From contig JAYKYS010000005.1 of the NCBI GenBank assembly GCA_036924285.1, positions 9,362,001 to 9,426,000 of the forward strand: a stretch of 64,000 nt of DNA, read 5' to 3'. Below are positions 46,864-56,939 of the stretch, piece by piece; within the stretch, counting starts at the first letter, position 1, and the number at the start of each line of letters is the position of its first letter. Origin of the DNA: Asterella californica. Lineage: Eukaryota; Streptophyta; Marchantiopsida; Marchantiales; Aytoniaceae. The notes under the pieces are model-generated. The model saw only the letters and a list, made by a program, of their open reading frames with translations. It ran no database searches and was not told the DNA's origin. The translations under genes and the position numbers were made by a program.

Positions 46864-48641
46864 CAAGGAGGAGTTCGACCTTGCTGTCCACTTGGTGGTG
46901 ACAGCGTTGGAAGCCGAGAAGAAGAGCGAAGAAACCAGGAAGACAAGACGTCTTCTGGAAAACAAGCAGAAGAGATGGCTACCCAGGTGTTCAGAGTGGA
47001 GGAGGTGACTACCTCTGATCTCTGTAAGATCACCCCAGCGTCCGGTGTCAAGCATGTTGACTCATAAGAGTCAGGGAGCATAGGTGGATTCGACTACCCA
47101 AGGACCTCTTTTGGCTTATGAAGCCATACCAAAAGCGCACATGACTACCACCAGAAGTACCAGCAGGATCACCCATGGTGCCAAAAGCCGAATTAGAGAG
47201 TCAAACATGTGAGGATCCCATGGAGATCATACTTGACGACCAGGAATAGATAGTAGAGATAGTTAGCTATTATTACATGACTATTTTGTAGGAAATCAGA
47301 GTATGCTATTTTAAGATGGACAACTCTCTCTTTATATTTAGATGACTGTCCATGTGGTAGGATAAGCAACGATAGGAAAGTACTTTCTAAACCGAGAGGA
47401 ACCGAAGCCTAGGAGGTAGTGATCTTCTGACAGCGTCTCATTTTCCTCTAGGTTGTGAGTTGCGACTGGAAGGGATCTCTCTCCTATGACTCAAGGCAAT
47501 TGTTTAAAAACGATGTCAATGTAGAATTTTAGACACACACATACACTACACGCGCAGAGTTTAGTTACACATAGGGTAGGTCTACATCCTCGCTTCCAGC
47601 AGGAGATCGTAGGGATGTAAACAGTAGTAGACAACATAGACAGTGAACAACATCATCATGCAGTCCTGCTTCTAAGCTGGTGTGTCGAGGAGTAGTGATA
47701 GAAAGTGGATGGAGTAAGCTTCTAGAAGCCAATGTAACTTCTTTTCGGGAATTGGATTTCATATTTGATTGCATAAGCTTTATCTATGTCTTCTAGGAGT
47801 GGGTTTCACCGAATTCACACCCAATTGTGCATGAGAAGCCTTCTTGTTGAGTGGCGGTGATTGTTAAAAGTTGTGCAAAGTCCAATCTTATCTTATCCAG
47901 TGGAGCACTTTGGATCCACGCACAGACTGTCCCATGAGAGATTGATCTCCTGAGTCAGAGTAGTTAGAGCAAAGAAAGAAGAAGTTGGAAGTCTTCTTTC
48001 TACAACAGAAGATGTCATCCTCGATTGGAAAACAGTGTAACTATAAGCAAATCTTTGGTCTTCGTCTCCAATTTACTATAAGCAAAGATGGCTTGTTAGT
48101 AAGGATCCGGACTAGAAGCCTATCGTAATCTTAATTTCTCTCTTTTCTTTGATTTCCTCTTGTTTGGATTTCCTCTTCTTCCCTCTCTTCTCTCTTCTTC
48201 TCATCTTCCTATCTTCTTCTATTTGATTTCTGAAGCTTCTTTCGAGTTTCAGTGAATGTGAATGTCGTTGTAGTGTTGTCAGAAGATCGTCCCTGCAGAT
48301 AGAAGCTTAAAAAGACTATAAGGGGCATACACCTTATGATTAATCTAACTCGTTGGAAAATCGTAAGAGCAATGTGTGATAGGGTATAGTAATTTGGCAT
48401 CTACGAAGCAGAGATAGTCTTCTCAAGGTGTCAGAAGCTGAGTTGAACTCCTCGAAGCCGAGAATTGCTTCTGGAAGTCATCGTTGGAAGACTGGAAGCC
48501 ATGACCTGGAAGTAGTAATCGTCTTCACGGACTTCTCAGTGGTTAATTGTGTGATATTTTAGGTAGTAATTGTATATTAAGATCCATAGCACCTTCTGGA
48601 GGATCTGGAAGCCGTGTGGTTTTGTGAGAAGAAGGGATTTA
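46864..48641. other. interior of the large inverted-repeat element, no gene recognised
   Basis: 46864-47060 continues GAAG-rich, coding-like sequence without a clean frame. 47060-48641 has only short ORFs, with a CT-rich tract (about 48130-48240). Confidence 0.4.
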
Positions 48642-49345
48642 CTTCGATTTCATCTTCAATGTCTTGCCACGATCTTGCTTCTACCTCTAATCTCGAGCTG
48701 CTGCAACACTGCTTCCACAATCGAACTCGATCTGCTGCGCTTCGAAGCTTCACTCTTGATTTCCTCCGCGACCCTCAATTTCTAATCTTCTAGTCCTTTG
48801 GGGATTCTCAACTCTTCTACCTTGAGTGCGTTTCTTGCTGGAAGATGTCCTCTCTTACTCACTCACTTCAATTCGCTTATGTGTGCTTCCGATGTTCTCT
48901 CAATTCCTAAATCGAGGTCAAGTCTCAAATCGAGAAGCAGCAAAGAGAGCTCTAGTGCTAATGCACCTCTAGCTTCCTTGTCTTCTCTTCGTGATTAGGA
49001 TGGCTCGACTGTCCTAGACCTGCCTACTACGATGGAGACTGCACGGTAGGTATATCTACCCCTTACCTAGTTGATGCGCGGTTGGTACCTCCCGTGGTTG
49101 TAGTCACTGTCTTCCCGAAAGCGTGCTCTGTCTTCCATCTTCCGGCTTCTGGCTTCCAAAAGACGGAAGACGTCCGTCTTCTGGCTTCGGAATAAGTCGA
49201 CTTCTTCTCATGAATTCATCTTAAGATCATCTTCCCGCTAAGCAGGGTGTAATCTTAAGTAACAAGGTTACTTCAATTATATAGACACGTCATTAACATA
49301 ACATTTTGAAAAAAATCTTCAATCTTGCAAATTGTGGATACCACA
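48642..49345 (-). repeat. right terminal inverted repeat of the large element
   Basis: Reverse complement of 23556-24222 (see there). The outer end is TTGTGGATACCACA at 49332-49345. Confidence 0.85.
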
Positions 49346-51540
49346 TACGCCCACCCTCACATGTTTGCGTCCCCGTAAACACCGAAGACTACCTTCTAAG
49401 CCTAGTACTTCTTGACATGTCACTCGTTAACACGAGTGGTCATCAAGATCATCTAAGCAAATCTTGAGTGTTTGTGAGTTTGGAAAGATCTTAGAACATA
49501 GAGCAGCGTAACTAGTGTAAATCTTCTTGGGGAACGAAATCTTTATGATTCAATGGGCTAAAGGAGAATCATGGGACACTACAAAAAGATAAGATAAATC
49601 TCACTATGGTTGTGTCTCCTAATAGATAAATCTCATTTGTTATAATCATTAAAATATATAATTAAATATTTTATATCTAAACTATATTTTTACAATACGT
49701 CATTCATTTGTGATAAGAGTTTTGCTCTAATTATACAAAAAAACAAATGTATTTACGTACACCACAAGCTATCATCATTAAATAATATAATCAAACAAGT
49801 GTCTATTGTTTTACCTACCATATTGTTTGTTGATGCTGAATTCAACATCATTACCTGTTCAGTCAAAACTGAAGCATGATTTTTATTTATTTGTAATTGA
49901 ATCAAGTTCGAAATCATTGCAAGCATCCACATGATAATTAAATCAGCATATCGTCTATAAGGTTATAATCAGTTTACATCTGCATTGGAAAATATACATG
50001 TGAAAATAATGTCAACACAAATTTATTTCTCTGTCTACTTAAGGTAAGGTAATAATTAATAACAAAGTTTGCCCGTTGGTTCATTATTTCCTCTGCTTTT
50101 CTCAAGCTGATCATTTTCCATCTCCAAAATTACTTTTCAGCTCCTTTATGACTTCCATCATGACTATTGTATTATCTTTCAAATGATGTTGTCACTTGCA
50201 GTATGATTTGCTCTTGTACTATTCAAGTGTGTCTCATTTTTATCTTATGAGATGTGAAGATCACAACGCAAAATCGTGGATTTAGGTATGGATAAAAGCT
50301 CAACAAGTGAATTATCATAAAAGGATTTCAGCACTACAAACATTAAACCTTAAAGACAATTGTGATCTTTTCTGTTCACTTCTATATTTTAATTTGAATG
50401 GTTGATTATTTGATTTTGAATTCCATTACTATTTTATATTCAAAATTATACTAGGTAATCATACTTGGACTTGTATTGCCATTCGTGAACTAGAGTCCTT
50501 TTATCTCTCAACTGCGAGAAGTTTTCTCCTCACATTCACTTGACATTGTATTACATTCTCATGACTTGATTGTAGTACAAATTCTTTCCGTATTTATATA
50601 TTGATTTTGCTTTCAACAGGAAAATGATATTTTTACTTTCCTCGACTGATTACTCAAAGGATCGACGATGCACTTAAGGATGTAGGTTAGAGTTGAGAGG
50701 TAGTTCATCTATTATTCTTCGGCTTTACCAAATGAGACCAATTGAATGTAAGTTTTTATTATATCACGTCATTTATAGTTAAAATAGGTGAAAGTAATAT
50801 AGAGTATTTAGTCTAAAGAGTATTCTGCAAACTTGGTTTTTGCAGAATTTTAATTTCATATAATTTGAAGTTTTAAATTATATTTTAGAAAACAATCATA
50901 TATTTAGTAGACAATCAGATCAAGCATATAATTTAGAACCTGACTTGTAGATGGTTTAAAAAGATAGATGGAAGTGATACTCTGAGCTTCATGTTGGATA
51001 ATGTTATAGGATGGGCTATTCACATCATTTATGTTTGAGAATAAAAAAAAAAGTTGAGTGCTTTAGGGGCTGAAATTTAGATCCATTTTTTATAACAAAT
51101 ACCTCAACTTTCGAGTATGTTGCTATGAAATAGAAGAGACCAGCTGAATGCTTGGCCGTGAGGCTTCTGATTGCTTCCACCAACTTGGTGGAAGCAAACA
51201 GAAGAGATTGAGAGATTTAGTTAAAGACAAGCATCTTATAAATTAACGAATGTAATTAATAATCAGTTTTTTAAGAATCCATCTAATTCTGAGTCTTTTG
51301 AATGATTTTCAACTATTACCGACGTTCATTTAGATCTTTTTCAGTTTTTGCTATGCATTTGCATAGATGAGTGGAGGTTTTGAGAAAGTGAGCAATATAG
51401 AGCATGGAAAAGTCAAAAGATGTTTTTAGTTCTTGAAACATATTCAGACGTGGTAATCAAATTAAACTAAAATATAGTTTGTGAGGAAAAATATAGAAAA
51501 TAGAAAGAAACAAATCATTTTATCATTTTTCTTGTGCAAT
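49346..51540. other. AT-rich intergenic DNA, no gene recognised
   Basis: No ORF of note on either strand, and no tandem array or TE motif that I can support. Confidence 0.5.
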
Positions 51541-51559
51541 GCTATCAATTATGATTGTG

Positions 51560-51965
51560 TATATAGGTGTGAATGACGAGCATGACGAGACAATGTCGAG
51601 ATGATGTCAAGACGATGATCGAGACAATGATCACAAAGCGTTGGGACAAGCACGAGCACGATGATGAGACAATGTCAAGAAAATGATTGAAAGCGTGAGG
51701 ACGTGAACTCGCAGATTGGAGATTGAGACAATGGTCGATCGATGCAATGGTAAAAAATGTGTGAAGATGAGCTAACGTCATATGGATTGAGACAATGATC
51801 GATTGAGATGATGGTCAAAAACTTGAGGAGACAACCTCACATGTTAGGGGTCAAGATAATGATCGATCGAGATGATTGTCAAAAGTATGAGATGGGAGCT
51901 CATGGACCGGATTGGGACATTGATCGATTAAAGTGCTGGTCTGAAACATGGATAAACAAGATCAA
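51560..51965. repeat. degenerate ~64-bp tandem repeat (GACAATGATCGATCGAG words)
   Basis: Units from about 51715 repeat GATTGAGACAATGGTCGATCGA / GATTGAGACAATGATCGATTGA / GTCAAGATAATGATCGATCGA / GATTGGGACATTGATCGATTAA at roughly 64-bp spacing. Looser copies precede from 51560. Confidence 0.7.
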
Positions 51966-51967
51966 TC

Positions 51968-52500
51968 CCTAATGCTTTCTATCATCACTTCAATCTTGAC
52001 ATTGGTCTCAATGGAGATGGACAAGAAGGAAGTCACAAGATAATTTTGACCGTCTGAGTTCTCATCCTCATGCTTTCTGTCAGTGTCTCATGCTTGACAA
52101 TGGTCCCAATGGAGATGGATGTAAAGAAAAGTGTTGGAAAAGTTGGACCATCTAAACCCTTGTCTCACACTTTGTGTCATCGTCTCAATCTTGACAATGG
52201 CTCTAATGGAAGTGAGAAACGTTGGATAATTTTGATCGTTTGAGCTCGTTCCCTTATGCTTTTTGTCATTGCCTCAATCTTGACAATGACTATAATGGAG
52301 AGGGATGGAGAGAAAGCATTGGATGATTTTGATCGTCATGCTTTCTGCCAACGCTTCAATCTTGACAATGGTCTTAATGAAGATGGATGAAAAAGAAAGC
52401 GTTGGATGATTTTACATGTCTGAATCTGTGCTTTGATGCTTTCTGCCATCATCTCAATCTTGATAGTGACCTCAATGGAGATGGACAAAAGAGCACGCAC
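51968..52500. repeat. ~90-bp tandem repeat, six units
   Basis: Six units each start TGCTTTCT or a close variant, then contain TCAATCTTGACAATGG(T/C)-CAATGGAGATGGA and often GTTGGATGATTTTGATCGT. Unit starts are near 51972, 52071, 52168, 52257, 52338 and 52437. Confidence 0.85.
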
Positions 52501-52599
52501 GATGTCAGAGGTAATTTTCTGTGTCTATTGTTGATAGTATAATGTTTGTAATTACATCTCATATCTGTTGTTTTGATAGGATAATTCTTATCCACAATT

Positions 52600-53345
52600 A
52601 TGTTATACAGTGTTGTAGAATATTTCATAACTGAGGTTTAGATATGAAAGAGACAGTGTATCAATAACTCTACACGTTTATGTCATATATTACAATAGAA
52701 TAGGTCATTACAGAGGTTTAGATACGAAAGAGATAATCTATCAATACATCTACACGTTTATGTCATATATTGCGATAGAATAGATCATTACAAAGGTTTA
52801 GATACGAAAGAAATAGTTTATGTAATCGATAGAGGTTTGTATTGCATGATGAATGATGTAAGTTGTATAAAATTATTGTATTGAAATAGTAAGTTTCGTG
52901 CAACAAGCTCCTCAACTCAGTTATCATACTTTGAAACAACTCAATTTGGCTACTTTGAAACAACTCAAATATCTTATTTCAAGATCTTATTTCCACATTG
53001 ATCATTAGTACCAATGATCAAACTTATTATTCCTGTTCTCAAGAACTATTTTACATTCTATAAGACTATTTCAAAATTGTTGTACTTTCTCTCAAATTAT
53101 TTCAAAACTGTAATATGTTCTCTCGGACTATTTCATTAAACGGTTTGTAGTGTCAAATTGTTCTTAAATTAGCTTTTCAGACTTAGTTGTAGATTGCATT
53201 GTTGGTTTTTCTCACTATAACTATGTTCAGACTACATCATACCAAAATATTCCATTAGTTTAGACAAGAAGTGAGAATTTTGATTTAACTTAAATCATAC
53301 AAAGATATATAGTTGTTTATACTATTCCCAAGAGAAGTATCATGT
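52600..53345 (-). repeat. dispersed repeat, copy 2 (inverted relative to 6350-7000)
   Basis: Reverse complement of 6350-7000 in the same block order. Its left part (52629-52830) is expanded into three tandem units of about 86 bp, each containing GAGGTTTAGATA(T/C)GAAAGA; the first two are followed by CTACACGTTTATGTCATATATT. Confidence 0.75.
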
Positions 53346-53423
53346 CCACTATATAACGTGAATCAGCTCTAAGATGCAGCGACGTTCATGTATAGGTTGG
53401 GCTGAATCGACCTGCACAGACTA

Positions 53424-54600
53424 GTGGTCACTGTGAGCATGTTTGGAAAATGTATTACTACATGCACATCTTGCATTAGTTTTGCTGTCATCTAGTTTGT
53501 TTCGGTCATGTATGTATCATATACACATATAGTGATGTACATCAAGACAAAAATATAACAAGTGGTCACCATGAGCATGTTTGAAAAATGTATTACGACC
53601 CAGAAAGTGTTTCATCAGTTTAGATGTCATGTAGTTTGTTTTGATCATTTTTGTATCATGCATACTCACAATGGAAGAGTGGGCTCGAAGTATGGGTTGA
53701 ATCAACTTGCACAGCCTATTGATCATTATGAGCATGTTTTGAAAAATGTATTACTACATGCACATCTTGCATTAGTTTTGCTGTCATCTAGTTTGTTTCG
53801 GTCATGTATGTATCATATACATAGATAGTGATGTACATCAAGACAAAAATATAACAACAAGTGGTCACCATGAGCATGTTTGAAAAATGTATTACGACCC
53901 ACAAGCTGTTTCATCAATTTTGTTGTCATGTGGTTTGTTTTGATCATTTTTGTATCATGCATACTTACAATGGAAGAGTGGGCTCGAAGTATGGGTTGAA
54001 TCAACCTGCACAGCCTAGTGGTCATCATGAGCATTTTTTGAAAATTGTCTTACGACTCCCACATCATGCATCCGTTCTTTTGTCATGATTTTGTTTTGGT
54101 CATTATTGCATATTGTACATACACAATGCTGTACTCGAAGGAACAATTTTTTGCAATTGGTCACTCTGAGAATGTTTGAAAAATATATACCAAATCGCAC
54201 AAGTTGCATCAGTTTTGCTATAATGTAATTTGTCCTCATTAGTTTTGTAGCTTGTATGAACACAATGATGTACTCGAGGACAAAAACTATAATACAAAGT
54301 TCTCACCGTCTGCATGTTTGAAAAATATATTATGAACCCCACAACTTGCATTAGTTTTTTTTTTCATGTAGTTTGTTCTGGTCGTAATTCTATCATGTTC
54401 ATTCATAGTGTTGTACTCTATAACAAGGATAAAATAACAATTGGTCATTGCGAGCATGTTTGAAAAAATACACCGATCCGCATATCTTGCATCAGTTATG
54501 CTATCATGTAATTTGTTCTCTTCGTTTTGGTAACTTGTATTTCACTGTGCTGTACTTCAAGAAAAATGTACTATACAAAGTTCTCACTGTGGGTTTGTTT
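53424..54600. repeat. ~140-157-bp satellite with dimeric higher-order structure
   Basis: Monomers start with GGTCACTGTGAGCATG variants at about 53424, 53562, 53719, 53861, 54018, 54158, 54300 and 54441, with a partial one at 54581. Spacing alternates about 140 and 157 bp in the first half. Units 1-2 and 3-4 are nearly identical dimers of about 297 bp; later units are more diverged. ORFs in the array are repeat by-products. Confidence 0.9.
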
Positions 54601-54999
54601 GGAAAATTGTTAACGAAGATGCTTTATAACGAAGATATTCATTATTCACATATAGGAAGATTTTGTGATTGGAAATCCATATCATTATGTTTGATAGTAC
54701 TTTATTAAATGATTTTATATGCAAAAGATATATTAATTGAATGAGTGTTATATGAATAAAATATATTATTAAAACTATATTGATTAATAATTATATAAAT
54801 ATAACTATGTATTTATAAATAATTATTATATACGTAAAATATATTATTCAAAACCTCTTACTAATATTGTGATATTCATTTACAAGAAATATTTTGGAAG
54901 ATATATATTTTACCAAAAAATTTATTTGTTTTATTCAAGGTGAAGTAGGGAATCAGATTCAATATTTATAAGATTTTCTCATTGGAAATTTGTTATATT

Positions 55000-56420
55000 A
55001 CTTCTTCGAGACGAACAGATTCTTTCTTCAGAAATTAAAAGATTCCTTAATTGTTATTCTCGACATCCAGATGAAAGAATATCTTTCAAATCCCTTAAAA
55101 AGAATGAACCAAATTCCAATGAGCAAATCTTGCTAATACTGATTCTTTTATCGCACATGATTCTTTATAAATGAATATCCAGTACATAAAAAATGAATAT
55201 TAGTAATCTCGATACTCAATATCTTTTACAATCTCTAAATGCATTATTCTTGACGTTCTCGATCTCATTTTTCCGGTAGAAGAATCTTAATCTATATTTC
55301 AGAAGTGAATCTAGCAATTCCTGATGGACCAATCTTTCTAAATTCAGATTACATTACCGCACAAGATTCCATGTAAATACCTGAAATCTATACAAGGGAA
55401 TCTTAGAAATTTTGATGATCTAATATTCTCAACTTTGAATGAATTACTCTTGATGAAATTCCTGATGAACAGATCTTTCTGTATCTACATTTCTTTATTG
55501 CACTTGATTACTTATAAGTGAATATTCAGAAAATGTTAAAAATAAACATTATTATTCTTGATCATCAATTTTTTTTAATATAAACTACTCTTTACATTCT
55601 CTATTTCATTTTCTCGATGAAAGAATCTTATCCATATCTCCAAAAAGAAATCTAGCAATCTCTGATGAATGAATTTTCTAAATCTGATTTTTTTTATTAT
55701 AGAAAATACCTTGTAAGTGAATATCTAGATTTTTTATAGATAAATTTTAGTCCCGGTGATTGAATCTTTCTTGAATTTTGAATGAACTACTCTTGACATT
55801 CCCAATATCGGTTTTCATATAAGAGAATATTATCCAAATCTCCAAAAATGAATCTAGCTAATTCCAGATGAACAAATCTTTATAAATCTATATTCTTTTA
55901 CCACACTCAATTCTCTATAAGTGAATATCTGGAATATTGGTAGGCAAATCTTAGTAATCTCGATGACTGGATCTTTTCCAAACTCTAAATGAACTACTCT
56001 TGTATTCCCGATCTCATTTTCTCGATGGAAGAATCCCATCCAAATCTAAAAAAACTGATGAAGAAATTCTTTGAAATCTAGATTCTCTTATTGTACTTGA
56101 TTCTCTATAAGTGAATATTTGAAATATTGATAAGCAAATCTTAGTAATCCGGACAATCTAATTCTTTTCAAACTCTAAACAAACTACTCTTGTTATTCTT
56201 GATCTCATTTTCTCGATGGAAGAATTTCATCAAAATCCCCAAAAACAAATCTAGGTTATTTGTGATGAAGGAATATTTCCAGATTCTTTTATTACATTCG
56301 ATTCTCTATAAGTGAATATCTGGAATATTGGTAGGCGAGTTTAACAATCCCGACTATCAAATCTTTCTCAAACTGTGAATGAACTACACTTAACATTCTT
56401 TTCGATCTCATTTTCTTAGA
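55000..56420. repeat. ~200-bp AT-rich satellite, about seven units
   Basis: The phrase TCTATAAGTGAATATCTGGAA (or variants) recurs near 55163, 55368, 55510, 55710, 55910, 56104 and 56304. Between copies lie GAACTACTCTTG and CTCATTTTCTCGATGGAAGAA. One spacing (55368 to 55510) is short, suggesting a deleted unit segment. Confidence 0.85.
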
Positions 56421-56939
56421 TCATCTGGACTTCAAAATAGATGTCCTCCTCTAGAATTGTAGGAGGATTTCAGACATCGAGAAGTATATATGGACTATGT
56501 AGTTATTTATCTTGAAGCAGATCACGATGAGCATGACTTACTTCATCTTTGGGTCCGATTTGATGTAGCTTGCGCTTCAAACTTGGACTTCTCGAGTGGG
56601 AGGTCCAACCAGATTCATTTAGTCCGAACTTGGACTAAATGAAGAAGTTCACGGTTAGTCTCTTGCATTTGCTACTATATTCATGTTTTGTAAAACTACA
56701 CTCACGGTGAGCGCGTGTTATTTGATCTTGTAGTCTGGATCCATTTAGCTTATGTTTCGGACTTAGACGTCCGAAATGAGAGTTCCAACTAGATTCATCA
56801 AGTCCAAACTCGAACTAAATAAGAAGCTCACGACGAGCCTCTTACATCTACTACTTTATTCATGTTTTGTAAAACTCCACTCACTGTGACCATGTGTTAT
56901 TTTATCTCATAGTATGGGTCCATTCAACCCGTGCTTCGA
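56421..56939. repeat. ~200-bp satellite with CTCACGGTGAG palindrome, left block
   Basis: Units share GGTCCAACCAGATTCAT, CTAAATGAAGAAGCTCACG and TTTTGTAAAACTACACTCACGGTGAGCG. The array is interrupted at about 56940 and resumes at about 59222. Confidence 0.8.

Larger units (their letters stand above)
23556..49345 (+). mobile_element. large element with ~0.7-kb terminal inverted repeats, interrupted by TE1
   Basis: The ends are long inverted repeats (23556 to about 24222, and about 48642 to 49345). Both begin, read inward, with a small palindrome, TGTGG-TGT-CCACA on the left and TGTGG-TAT-CCACA on the right. With the TE1 insertion and its duplicated 4 bp removed, the element is about 6.3 kb. 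The interior right of TE1 holds plus-strand coiled-coil ORF fragments. I see no transposase and no clear target-site duplication (flanks ...GATGAAAG and TACGCCC...). It resembles a Mutator-like or other long-TIR DNA transposon. Two inverted LTR-type repeats from separate insertions remain possible. Confidence 0.6.

Noticed and set aside
23556..49345. A single LTR retrotransposon with the two arms as LTRs
   Set aside because: The arms are inverted, not direct, and no gag-pol of that element was found.
53517..54351. Several similar ORFs on both strands
   Set aside because: They repeat with the satellite period and encode no consistent protein.
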